From the NCBI GenBank assembly GCA_002365025.1, contig DEYX01000097.1, positions 1 to 20,744 on the forward strand: a stretch of DNA of 20,744 nt. The letters are read 5' to 3'. The position numbers and the translations under genes are program-made. Positions 1-6,724 of the stretch are shown here, piece after piece. Under the pieces are notes generated by a model. The model saw only the letters and a program-made list of their open reading frames with translations, had not been told where the DNA came from and did no database searches. The first letter of the stretch is position 1; every line of letters begins with the position of its first letter. Source of the stretch: Hungatella sp. UBA3147 (GTDB lineage: Bacteria; Bacillota; Clostridia; Lachnospirales; Lachnospiraceae).

Positions 1-2
1 CT

Positions 3-1160
3 GACCAAAGGAATCTTGCGGGAGATACTGCGCTGCTGGATGGGGACTTCTCAAATATCAACACCTGCGGAACATTCTGGAAACATATTGACCGGGTGGT
101 GGAAATGGCGGAGGAGCTGGGATTATATCTGGGAATTCTGCCGGTATGGGGAAGCAGTATTGTAACAGATGGATCCTTAAATATGGGGAATCTAAAGAGC
201 TTTATGAAATTCGTGCTGGACCGTTATCACAACTGCCCAAATCTGATCTGGATCGTGGGGGGCGATGTGAGAGGCGATGTCAATCATGAGCTTTTCTGTA
301 CCATGGGAAATATGATGAAAAAAGATAAGCCAGACCGTCTGGTTACTTATCATCCCTTCGGGAGAACGGATTCCTCCCAATGGTTCCACAAAGAAGCGTG
401 GCTGGATTTTAATCTGTTCCAGTCAGGGCACAGAAGATATGACCAGGATCAGTTAGGATCATGGGATGACAACCGGCCGTCAGATACTAGTTTTGGTGAA
501 GACTGCTGGCGCTATGTGGAAGGCGACTATGCCAGGCTGCCCGTGAAACCTGTTCTGGACGGTGAGCCTTCTTATGAATGGATTCTGCAGGGACTTCATG
601 ATAAGACCCAGCCTTATTGGCAGGCTGCAGATGTCAGGCGTTATGCTTACTGGGATGTGTTTGCCGGGGCAGCAGGCCATACTTATGGACATAATGCGGT
701 GATGCAGTTTCAACGTGATTTATCAGAAGACGGCAGCTTTGGCGTAAACTTTTTATGGGAAGACGGCCTGCATCATTCCGGAGGCTCACATATGAAGCAT
801 TTAAAAGATTTGATGGAGTCGGTGGGTTTCGTTCGCGGAAAACCGGCACAGCAGCTGCTCCGGTCCGAACAGGGAGAAAAGTACGGTCGGATCAGTGTGT
901 TTGCCGGAGATGACTTTTTAATGGCTTATTCTTATACGGGAAGGGAAATAAAGCTTTCCCTGGAGGATTATAAGGAAAAACAGATGATGGTATTCTGGTT
1001 TTGTCCGGCAACAGGAGTGAAGAGCTATATTAAGACCGTAAGCGGACAGTCTGAAATTACGGAAACGCCGCCTGCCGGGGATGAGACAAAGGATATAGTG
1101 CTGCTGTTGCAGGAAGAAAAAGATATGCATGGAGAAGTAGATGGATGGAAAAAAGAATAA
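3..1160 (+). CDS. DUF4038 / GH140-like glycoside hydrolase, 5' end missing
   Basis: The frame is open from the first bases of the window, with no stop before the first in-window ATG at 96, so the gene begins upstream and about 385 C-terminal residues are visible. The fragment matches the DUF4038 (apiosidase-like, GH140) TIM-barrel family: a WIVGGD motif with its Asp at 264-266, an HPFGR segment, and a DGEP motif with its Glu at 564-566. From family knowledge these are the likely acid/base and nucleophile positions. The last ~90 residues (from about nt 850) look like the small beta domain often attached to DUF4038 (putative collagen-binding type). The enzyme would remove a terminal sugar from a plant glycan or glycoside; the true substrate cannot be read from sequence. 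It overlaps the next gene by 16 nt, which implies translational coupling in a catabolic operon. Family call is firm, substrate unknown. Confidence 0.85.
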   Translation, partial: DQRNLAGDTALLDGDFSNINTCGTFWKHIDRVVEMAEELGLYLGILPVWGSSIVTDGSLNMGNLKSFMKFVLDRYHNCPNLIWIVGGDVRGDVNHELFCTMGNMMKKDKPDRLVTYHPFGRTDSSQWFHKEAWLDFNLFQSGHRRYDQDQLGSWDDNRPSDTSFGEDCWRYVEGDYARLPVKPVLDGEPSYEWILQGLHDKTQPYWQAADVRRYAYWDVFAGAAGHTYGHNAVMQFQRDLSEDGSFGVNFLWEDGLHHSGGSHMKHLKDLMESVGFVRGKPAQQLLRSEQGEKYGRISVFAGDDFLMAYSYTGREIKLSLEDYKEKQMMVFWFCPATGVKSYIKTVSGQSEITETPPAGDETKDIVLLLQEEKDMHGEVDGWKKE

Positions 1161-2575
1161 GCAGTAAAATATTACAATCATACCCCTGTTACGATAAGAG
1201 GAAGGTAGATGATCTGCTGGCAGCAGAAGCCGACGCGGATACCAGGAAAATTGTTGTTTTGGATGATGATCCCACAGGGATACAAACAGTCCATGATGTA
1301 TCCGTTTACACGGACTGGTCTCAGGAAAGCATAGGTCGTGGTTTTGAAGAAAAGAATAAATTATTTTTCATTCTGACTAATTCAAGGGGATTTACAAAAG
1401 AGCAGACGGCAAAGGCCCATAGGGAAATTGGAAAGCGGGTAGACCGGACTGCAAAAGAAAAAGGGCTGAAATATCTGATTGTAAGCCGCGGGGATTCCAC
1501 TCTGCGCGGTCATTACCCATTGGAGACCGAGGTGTTGAAGGCGGTCCAGGAAGAGCAGAACCCGTGGAAGGTGGACGGAGAAATATTGTGTCCCTTTTTT
1601 TCAGAAGGAGGTCGCTTCACCATAGATAATGTCCATTACGTTCAATATGGGTCCGAACTGGTTCCGGCCGGAGAGACGGAATTTGCCGGGGATAAGACGT
1701 TTGGATATCATTCCTCCAACCTCTGCGGATATATTGAAGAGAAGACGAAGGGGAGGTTTCGGGCGGATTCCGTTGTCCGCATTTCTTTGGAAGATTTAAG
1801 GGCAATGAAACTTGATAAAATCACAGAGCAGCTGCTGGCTGTAAAGGGCTTTCAGAAAATCATTGTAAATGCGGCGGATGAATATGATATTAAGGTTTTC
1901 TGCATTGCTCTTTACCGGGCAATGGGAAAGGGAAAGCATTACATCTTCCGGACGGCTGCGGCTTTTGTAAAGGCGCTTGGCAATATCAGCGACAAACCCC
2001 TTCTTACCAGAGATGAGATGATAACTGCGGCCGGAAGGACAGCAGGGATTGTGGTGATTGGCTCTCATACGGAGAAAACCACTATGCAGCTGGAAGAATT
2101 AAAAAAGACGGCTGGTCTTCAGTTTGTTGAGATGAATTCTGACCTGGTGCTGGTGGCTGGAGGGCTGGAACGGGAGGCAGAACGGATACGAACTGTGTGT
2201 GAAAATGCGGTCCGGGAAGGAAAAACCGTTGTCGTTTATACAAAGCGCCGCCTGCTTTCCATAGAAAATGATACGAAGGAAGCTGCGCTGCTTCGTTCGC
2301 TGAAGATATCGGAAGCGGTAATGTCCCTGGTTGAGAAGCTGGAAGTAACACCGGGATTTATCGTTGCAAAAGGCGGTATTACTTCCAGTGACATTGGAAC
2401 CAAAGCTCTCAGGGTAAAATGTGCCCAGGTTCTGGGACAGATCCGTCCGGGAGTTCCGGTATGGCGTATTGGAGAAGAAAGTAAGTTTCCCCAATTACCA
2501 TATGTTATTTTTCCGGGGAATGTGGGAGAGGTGACTACGCTCCGGGAAGCGGTGGAGCTGTTAATGATATACTAG
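1145..2575 (+). CDS. Four-carbon acid sugar kinase family protein (DUF1537)
   Basis: This 476-residue protein has both halves of the DUF1537 kinase family. The N-terminal substrate-binding domain carries DDDPTG at residues 40-45 and an SRGDSTLRGHYP segment. The C-terminal nucleotide-binding domain starts near residue 295 (VIGSHTEKT) and carries the diagnostic AKGGITSSD motif near residue 404. Characterised members phosphorylate C4 sugar acids such as D-threonate, L-threonate or D-erythronate at the 4-position. The usual partners (a PdxA-like dehydrogenase and an OtnC aldolase) are absent here; a racemase-like protein and a BKACE enzyme follow instead, so the substrate or route may differ. The ATG at 1145 lies inside the end of the preceding gene, with GGAG at 1131-1134 upstream. 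Length is normal for the family. Activity is inferred from the family. Confidence 0.88.
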   Translation: MEKRISSKILQSYPCYDKRKVDDLLAAEADADTRKIVVLDDDPTGIQTVHDVSVYTDWSQESIGRGFEEKNKLFFILTNSRGFTKEQTAKAHREIGKRVDRTAKEKGLKYLIVSRGDSTLRGHYPLETEVLKAVQEEQNPWKVDGEILCPFFSEGGRFTIDNVHYVQYGSELVPAGETEFAGDKTFGYHSSNLCGYIEEKTKGRFRADSVVRISLEDLRAMKLDKITEQLLAVKGFQKIIVNAADEYDIKVFCIALYRAMGKGKHYIFRTAAAFVKALGNISDKPLLTRDEMITAAGRTAGIVVIGSHTEKTTMQLEELKKTAGLQFVEMNSDLVLVAGGLEREAERIRTVCENAVREGKTVVVYTKRRLLSIENDTKEAALLRSLKISEAVMSLVEKLEVTPGFIVAKGGITSSDIGTKALRVKCAQVLGQIRPGVPVWRIGEESKFPQLPYVIFPGNVGEVTTLREAVELLMIY

Positions 2576-2587
2576 AAAGGATTCATT

Positions 2588-3259
2588 ATGAAAATTGGTT
2601 TGATTTATACCAGCACAACGCCGGAGCTGGTTGAAATTGTGGAAAAAGAAGTCATGGGACAGCTGGGCAGCGAAGCGGAGCTCCTAAGCTTTCAGGACTC
2701 TACCATTCTGTCGGAGGTGAGAGAAGCCGGTTATGTTACAGCGGCACCTGCAGCAAGGCTGATAGTGATGTATATGAAGGCAGTGGAGCAGGGAGCGGAT
2801 GCAATTCTTAACCTATGCTCTTCCGTGGGCGAGGTTGCCGACTGCGTGCAGGATGCCGCCAGATATCTGGGAGTGCCCATTGTGAGAGTGGATGAAGAGA
2901 TGTGCAGAGAAGCTGTCAGGCGGGGTAGGAAAATCGCAGTGATGGCAACGCTTCCTACTACGCTGGAGCCTACCAAAAGAACTGTTTTACGGGTCGCAAG
3001 AGAAATGGGAAAGCATGTGGAGATGATGGAGGTGCTGGTGGATGGTGCGTTTGGTCTCGACCAGGAGCAGTTTAAGGCTTTAATGGCAGAGCATGCCGGA
3101 AAGGCTGCGAAAGAGGCCGATGTGATCCTGCTTGCCCAGGGCTCCATGGCGTATTGTGAAAGCTATATTGCTGACATGTATGGGAAAACCGTACTTTCCA
3201 GCCCGGGATTTGGAGCAAAGGCACTGAAGGCGGCCCTTATTTCTAAAGGAACCTTATAA
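2588..3259 (+). CDS. Aspartate/glutamate racemase-like protein lacking the second catalytic Cys
   Basis: A 223-residue protein of the Asp/Glu/hydantoin racemase superfamily, with a MKIGLIYT start and LNLCSSVGE around Cys77. True racemases use two cysteines. At the expected second site this protein reads LLAQGSMA, with Gln184 where Cys is usual; a Cys190 lies six residues on. This argues against simple two-base racemisation and fits a divergent isomerase, decarboxylase or lyase-like member. It starts 12 nt after the kinase stop, with AAAGGA just before the ATG, and precedes the BKACE gene, so it belongs to the same operon and probably processes the same carbon skeleton. The end of the gene lies in a small imperfect tandem repeat (3245-3283). 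Superfamily assignment is good; the specific reaction is unknown. Confidence 0.8.
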   Translation: MKIGLIYTSTTPELVEIVEKEVMGQLGSEAELLSFQDSTILSEVREAGYVTAAPAARLIVMYMKAVEQGADAILNLCSSVGEVADCVQDAARYLGVPIVRVDEEMCREAVRRGRKIAVMATLPTTLEPTKRTVLRVAREMGKHVEMMEVLVDGAFGLDQEQFKALMAEHAGKAAKEADVILLAQGSMAYCESYIADMYGKTVLSSPGFGAKALKAALISKGTL

Positions 3260-3283
3260 CAAAGAACCCTATAGCAAAGGAAC
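3245..3283 (+). repeat. Imperfect 15-16 bp tandem repeat, about 2.5 copies
   Basis: Unit 1 AAAGGAACCTTATAAC (3245-3260), unit 2 AAAGAACCCTATAGC (3261-3275) and partial unit 3 AAAGGAAC (3276-3283). It spans the TAA stop of the racemase-like gene (3257-3259) and runs up to the ribosome binding site of the next gene. It looks like a local slippage duplication; no function is evident. Confidence 0.6.
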
Positions 3284-3294
3284 AGGAGAGATGT

Positions 3295-4116
3295 ATGAAA
3301 AAAATAGTGATATCTGTTGCACCGGTGGCAGCAGATGATACTTTGATCGATCCCAGGAAGATCGCTGATGATGTCATTGCCTGCAGCAGGGCAGGGGCCG
3401 GGATGGTGCATCTGCATGTAAGGGATGGGAATGGACGGCTGACACCTGATTTAACCTTATTGGAGGAAACGGTCCGGTATATCCGCTCAGAATCCGATAT
3501 CGTCATCCAGGTATCTACGGGAGGGGTATCGGATTTAACCATAAAAGAACGCTGTACACCTGTATCTGCGGACTGGGTAGAAGCTAATTCCCTGAATGTA
3601 GGCTCAGTGAATTTGGGAGATCAGGTTTATATCAATCCTATAAAAGATGTTTATTATTGTGTGGAGCAGATTCTTAATCATCATAAAACTCCGGAGATAG
3701 AAGTTTTTGAGATTGGTATGATTAAAACGGCAAAGGATTTGTCCATAAAGTATGAATTCGCAGCTCCAATTCTGTTCAGCATTGTGCTGGGACATATGGG
3801 AGCGGCTCCGGCCACGGTCCGTACCTTAAAATCCATGGTGGAAGCATTGGATGAATTCTTTCCGGAGAAAGAGAAAATACTGTGGGGAATTACCCATGCC
3901 CATCGGACAGATTTCCAGATTATTAAAACTGCGCTCGATCTGGGGGCCTCCACGGTGCGGATCGGATTTGAAGACAGCAGTTATTTAAACCGGGAAACCA
4001 TAGCCGGCACGAATCTTCAGCTGGTTGAGGCAGCAGCGGGCATCGTGAGAGAGAAGAAAATGCTGCCTGCCTCCCCTGATGAAATCAGGGCCATGCTGAA
4101 TATTCGCTCACTATAA
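3295..4116 (+). CDS. BKACE family beta-keto acid cleavage enzyme (DUF849)
   Basis: 273 residues of the DUF849/BKACE TIM-barrel family. The metal site HxHxR is visible as H39-L-H41-V-R43 in MVHLHVRDGNG, and the C-terminal part has the typical VRIGFEDS segment. From family knowledge BKACE enzymes condense a beta-keto acid with acetyl-CoA and cleave it to acetoacetate and a new acyl-CoA; 3-keto-5-aminohexanoate in lysine fermentation is the founding substrate. The N-terminus here (ISVAPVAADD) is shorter than the usual CAVTG...HTP loop, so the substrate pocket may differ from the lysine-pathway enzyme. The ATG at 3295 follows AGGAG at 3284-3288 with 6 nt spacing; the out-of-frame ATG at 3291 is not used. 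It is the last gene of the first operon. Family call is strong, substrate open. Confidence 0.87.
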   Translation: MKKIVISVAPVAADDTLIDPRKIADDVIACSRAGAGMVHLHVRDGNGRLTPDLTLLEETVRYIRSESDIVIQVSTGGVSDLTIKERCTPVSADWVEANSLNVGSVNLGDQVYINPIKDVYYCVEQILNHHKTPEIEVFEIGMIKTAKDLSIKYEFAAPILFSIVLGHMGAAPATVRTLKSMVEALDEFFPEKEKILWGITHAHRTDFQIIKTALDLGASTVRIGFEDSSYLNRETIAGTNLQLVEAAAGIVREKKMLPASPDEIRAMLNIRSL

Positions 4117-4238
4117 TTACAGGTAATTTATAAGTACTTAATCATCTGGCACGTGCTTTACTTTGTTTAACTTTATCAAGTAGGGGCGCGGATTGCCAAT
4201 ATCCGATTGACTGAATAGATGGACTGTTATGAAATCTC

Positions 4239-4304
4239 ATATGCTCTCTTCCAGGTTGACAAGTGAAATAATAAAGCTTGTCACTTAGAAGAGAGCATAT
4301 TTTT
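4239..4304 (+). terminator. Stem-loop terminator of the first operon
   Basis: The outer arms ATATGCTCTCTT (4239-4250) and AAGAGAGCATAT (4289-4300) are perfectly complementary over 12 bp. An inner stem TGACAAG (4257-4263) / CTTGTCA (4277-4283) caps the structure with a 13-nt loop. Four further T residues follow at 4301-4304. No A-run precedes the left arm, so it is oriented for the + strand. It lies about 120 nt after the BKACE stop. The T-tract is short, so efficiency is uncertain. Confidence 0.65.
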
Positions 4305-4340
4305 GTGCCTGTAGAAAATTATACTCACTAAGGCAGGTGC

Positions 4341-4369
4341 TTTACATATTATTAGATAATTGATATGTT
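4341..4369 (+). promoter_or_regulatory. Possible promoter upstream of the small ORF
   Basis: TTTACA (4341-4346), a 17-nt spacer, then TATGTT (4364-4369) preceded by TGA, giving an extended -10. It would drive the possible small gene starting at 4407. Both boxes are imperfect. Confidence 0.4.
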
Positions 4370-4406
4370 GCTACATTGCTACTAAATGAAAGGAGTTGTC
4401 TTATAC

Positions 4407-4526
4407 GTGTTTCCTTATCACCAAGAAATTCATCAATTTCCTTATTACAATGATAGGGTTATGCCTTATGATTATTATAATCATTGCAAGCTTGCTGGAA
4501 AAATTGAAAGGGCCTTATGGTGCTGA
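4407..4526 (+). CDS. Possible small protein, 39 residues, unknown
   Basis: A short open frame begins at GTG 4407 with AAAGGAG at 4389-4395 upstream (11-nt gap) and ends at TGA 4524-4526. An in-frame ATG at 4386 is an alternative start but has no ribosome binding site. The peptide is rich in Tyr, Pro and His, with repeated FPYH / FPYYN / MPYDYYN motifs in its first 25 residues, then a basic KLAGKIERALW tail. I do not recognise the family. Support comes from a candidate promoter at 4341-4369, the ribosome binding site and a non-random composition. Against it, the frame is short and its 3' end overlaps the promoter of the next gene. It could be a small structural or signalling peptide, a remnant, or chance. 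Confidence 0.3.
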   Translation: MFPYHQEIHQFPYYNDRVMPYDYYNHCKLAGKIERALWC

Positions 4527-4532
4527 TATAAT
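4504..4532 (+). promoter_or_regulatory. Strong extended -10 promoter for the PTS IIB gene
   Basis: TTGAAA (4504-4509), a 17-nt spacer, and a consensus TATAAT (4527-4532) preceded by TGA. The start site would be near 4539, giving a leader of about 30 nt that includes the AAAGGAG ribosome binding site before ATG 4569. The -35 box overlaps the end of the possible small ORF. Confidence 0.75.
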
Positions 4533-4568
4533 AGAAATAAAATCAAAGAGAAGAAAAGGAGCAGAAAT

Positions 4569-4880
4569 ATGAAAAAGCTAAAAATAACACTTGCCTGTGC
4601 CGGCGGTATGTCAAGTAGTATGCTATGTAAGCAAATTATCACAGCATCAGAAAAGAAAGGCTATGCAAGTACAGAGTGCGAAGCCTATTCTGTTCATAGT
4701 TTGCAGTCAGCAGCTCCGGGGAGTGATGTAATTTTACTTGGGCCTCAGGTAGGATATATGAAGGATACTATAATGAAAAAATACCCGGATATTCCTGTTG
4801 AGGTTATTTATATGAAAGACTATGGGATGATGAACGGTGAAAAAATATTTAATGACATGGCAGAAAAGTTCGGTTGGTAA
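4569..4880 (+). CDS. PTS lactose/cellobiose-type EIIB protein, orphan
   Basis: 103 residues, the full length of a stand-alone lactose/chitobiose/cellobiose-family IIB domain. The phosphorylation-site Cys10 lies in LACAGGMSSSML, the expected P-loop-like motif after the first beta strand, and an LLGPQVGYM segment follows as usual. IIB takes phosphate from IIA and gives it to a sugar passing through IIC. No IIA or IIC gene is in the window, and the neighbours are an ABC importer module. It may therefore serve a distant PTS or act as a phosphorylation sensor. It has its own strong promoter, and a second promoter separates it from the AtuA operon; no terminator is seen between them. Family call is strong, role unknown. 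Confidence 0.88.
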   Translation: MKKLKITLACAGGMSSSMLCKQIITASEKKGYASTECEAYSVHSLQSAAPGSDVILLGPQVGYMKDTIMKKYPDIPVEVIYMKDYGMMNGEKIFNDMAEKFGW

Positions 4881-4907
4881 ATTTGGTTATTAAATCGTTA
4901 AAAATTA

Positions 4908-4935
4908 TTGACTTGATGGATAATTGTGCTATAAT
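4908..4935 (+). promoter_or_regulatory. Promoter of the AtuA-ABC-ARH operon
   Basis: TTGACT (4908-4913), a 16-nt spacer, and TATAAT (4930-4935) preceded by TGC, giving an extended -10. The -35 and -10 boxes and the spacer length are identical to the promoter before the GntR gene at 13300-13327. Confidence 0.8.
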
Positions 4936-4956
4936 TTAATTGTTAAACAATTAAAT
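4934..4956. promoter_or_regulatory. 23-bp perfect palindromic operator
   Basis: Left arm ATTTAATTGTT (4934-4944), centre A (4945), right arm AACAATTAAAT (4946-4956): a perfect 11-1-11 inverted repeat overlapping the end of the -10 box and the start site. A repressor bound here would block RNA polymerase. The core TGTTAAACA recurs as TGTTAGACC at 13333-13341, at the same distance from the -10 box of the regulator gene. The GntR/FadR-type protein encoded at 13380 is the likely binder (inference). Confidence 0.75.
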
Positions 4957-5002
4957 TAATAAACTTATGAGCTTTAATAGTACATTGAATTCTGGAGGTC
5001 AT

Positions 5003-6367
5003 ATGAAGAAGGAAATAAAAATACTGGCACCCTGTGGAATCCTAGGTTACGGATATCCCAAGTCCTCTTTTTTAAAAGGAATGTCTTATAAACCGGATGC
5101 GATTGTTGTTGATGCGGGAAGTACTGATGCAGGTCCGCATAAATTAGGTGCCGGAGTAGCAATTGTAAGTGAAAAAGCCTGTAAAAAAGACCTGGAAATT
5201 ATGATTACGGAGGGGGCAAAAGCTGGGATCCCGGTAATCATCGGGTCAGCCGGAGGAAGCGGGGGAAGAGTTCATGTTGAATGGACCTGGAATATTATAA
5301 AAGAAATTCTAAAGGAACAAGCATTGCAATCACAAAAGGTAGCGATCATATGGGCGGATATTCCTAAGGAAGCGGTAATAGAAAAATTACATAATGGTAA
5401 AGTTCAGCCGTTGGGTCTTTCTGTAAAAGATTTGACGGAAGAACGGTTGGAATTAACCAATGGTATTGTGGCTCAGATGGGGCATGAACCGATTGTAAAA
5501 GCATTAGAATCGGGAGCCGATATCATAATCTGCGGAAGAGCTTATGACCCATCTCCCTTTGCGGCAGTAGCTGTGTATCACGGATTTCCACTGAGCTATG
5601 GATATCATGCCGGTAAGATTCTTGAGTGTGCAGCCCTTTGTGCCGTACCGGGAACTACGAAAGACTGCATGCTTGGAACCATAACAGAGGAAGGATTTAT
5701 GATTACACCATTATCTGATGATAGAATTTGCACGCCTCTTTCCGTGGCAGCACATACATTTTATGAAAAAGATCATCCATATATCCTTCATGGTCCGGGA
5801 GTTATCTTAAATTTAAAAGATTGTGAATTTAAACAGGTTGATGAAAAGAGTGTATTTGTAACCGGAAGCAGGATGGAACAATCGAATCCTTACTGTATTA
5901 AATTAGAGGGAGCCATGAAAGTCGCCTACAGAACCTTTGTGGTAGCGGGTGTAAGAGATTCACTTATGATATCACGGTTAGAGGAAATAGAGAGACTTGC
6001 TGAAGAACAAGTCAGAACTTATTATTCTGATATACCGGATGAAGATTATACGATTCACTTTATTAATTATGGAATGAATGGTGTAATGGGAGAGTTGGAA
6101 CCTTCGAAAGAATTACCCCACGAAGTTGGAATCGTTTTTGAGGTAGTTGCAAAGTCCCAGGAACTTGCTGATGCAGTATGCGGCTCGCTTCGATCCAGTT
6201 TACTGCATTATGGTTATATCGGAAGAAAATCAACTGCCGGAAATCTGGCTTTCCCATTCGCGCCAAGTGATATTTCATTTGGTCCAGTATATGAATTTTC
6301 TGTTTATCACTTAATGGAAGTGGAAGATAGCTGTCAGATGTTTCCCATTGAATACCCTGATATGTAA
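5003..6367 (+). CDS. AtuA family protein (DUF1446, acyclic terpene utilisation type)
   Basis: 454 residues of the AtuA/DUF1446 family: ILAPCGILGYGYP near the start, VVDAGSTDAGPH, IIGSAGGSGGRVHVEW and a CGRAYDPSPFAA segment. AtuA was named from terpene (citronellol/geranyl) catabolism in Pseudomonas, but its biochemical role is poorly defined, and most bacterial members occur outside terpene clusters. The start is ATG 5003, after GGAGG at 4994-4998; the in-frame ATG at 4967 lacks a ribosome binding site and lies only about 25 nt from the predicted transcription start. It is the first gene of the operon and is followed 19 nt later by DUF4387, its habitual partner. No signal peptide or membrane segment is seen, so it is cytoplasmic. 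Family call is strong, reaction unknown. Confidence 0.88.
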   Translation: MKKEIKILAPCGILGYGYPKSSFLKGMSYKPDAIVVDAGSTDAGPHKLGAGVAIVSEKACKKDLEIMITEGAKAGIPVIIGSAGGSGGRVHVEWTWNIIKEILKEQALQSQKVAIIWADIPKEAVIEKLHNGKVQPLGLSVKDLTEERLELTNGIVAQMGHEPIVKALESGADIIICGRAYDPSPFAAVAVYHGFPLSYGYHAGKILECAALCAVPGTTKDCMLGTITEEGFMITPLSDDRICTPLSVAAHTFYEKDHPYILHGPGVILNLKDCEFKQVDEKSVFVTGSRMEQSNPYCIKLEGAMKVAYRTFVVAGVRDSLMISRLEEIERLAEEQVRTYYSDIPDEDYTIHFINYGMNGVMGELEPSKELPHEVGIVFEVVAKSQELADAVCGSLRSSLLHYGYIGRKSTAGNLAFPFAPSDISFGPVYEFSVYHLMEVEDSCQMFPIEYPDM

Positions 6368-6386
6368 TGGAAAGGAGGAGATAAAA

Positions 6387-6707
6387 TTGGCGGAATGCAG
6401 TTTATATGATTGTGCGAAAGTAATACGTTCAAAGAACAGTGGACCTTTTGAGATTACTCTGGATGTTCTTTTTGATGATCCGGTAATCTATCAAAAAATA
6501 AAAGACAGTAATATAATTAATAAAACTACGATTTGCAATCTATACCGGTTGACTGAGGATAAAATCACGCAAATTGTTTTTTATGACAAGGCGTTGGGGT
6601 TTAAGATTACATTTGCGAGAAAAATATCATCAGGTACCAGTTATGATACCGATGTTTATGGGGCACAACAACATGCACCTTTAAGTGAATTAATAGTCAG
6701 CATTTAG
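6387..6707 (+). CDS. DUF4387 family protein, AtuA partner
   Basis: 106 residues of the DUF4387 family: VIRSKNSGPFEITLDVLFDD near the start and the conserved DTDVYGAQQHAPL near the C-terminus. Family members are commonly encoded directly next to AtuA/DUF1446, as here, and may form a complex with it (inference). I place the start at TTG 6387 because a very strong AAAGGAGGAG lies at 6371-6380, 6 nt upstream. The in-frame ATG at 6348 would add 13 residues unlike the family and overlap the end of AtuA. The protein is small and soluble with no catalytic motif that I recognise. Family call is good, function unknown. Confidence 0.85.
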   Translation: MAECSLYDCAKVIRSKNSGPFEITLDVLFDDPVIYQKIKDSNIINKTTICNLYRLTEDKITQIVFYDKALGFKITFARKISSGTSYDTDVYGAQQHAPLSELIVSI

Positions 6708-6724
6708 AAAGGGAGTGTCGGGGG

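Larger units (their letters stand above)
4117..4568. other. 452-nt intergenic region between the two + strand transcription units
   Basis: This is the only stretch over 300 nt without a firm gene. It holds, in order, a two-part stem-loop terminator (4239-4304), a possible promoter (4341-4369), a possible 39-codon gene (4407-4526) and a strong promoter (4504-4532) for the PTS IIB gene. Nothing recognisable is seen in 4117-4238. Base composition becomes AT-rich across this region. Confidence 0.7.

Noticed and set aside
4165..4171. GTTTAAC (GTTAAAC on the other strand) as a third operator site.
   Set aside because: The flanks are not palindromic like the main site, and it is not positioned at any promoter.
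4967..5002. ATG 4967 as the AtuA start.
   Set aside because: It has no ribosome binding site, the added residues do not resemble the family, and GGAGG lies just before ATG 5003.
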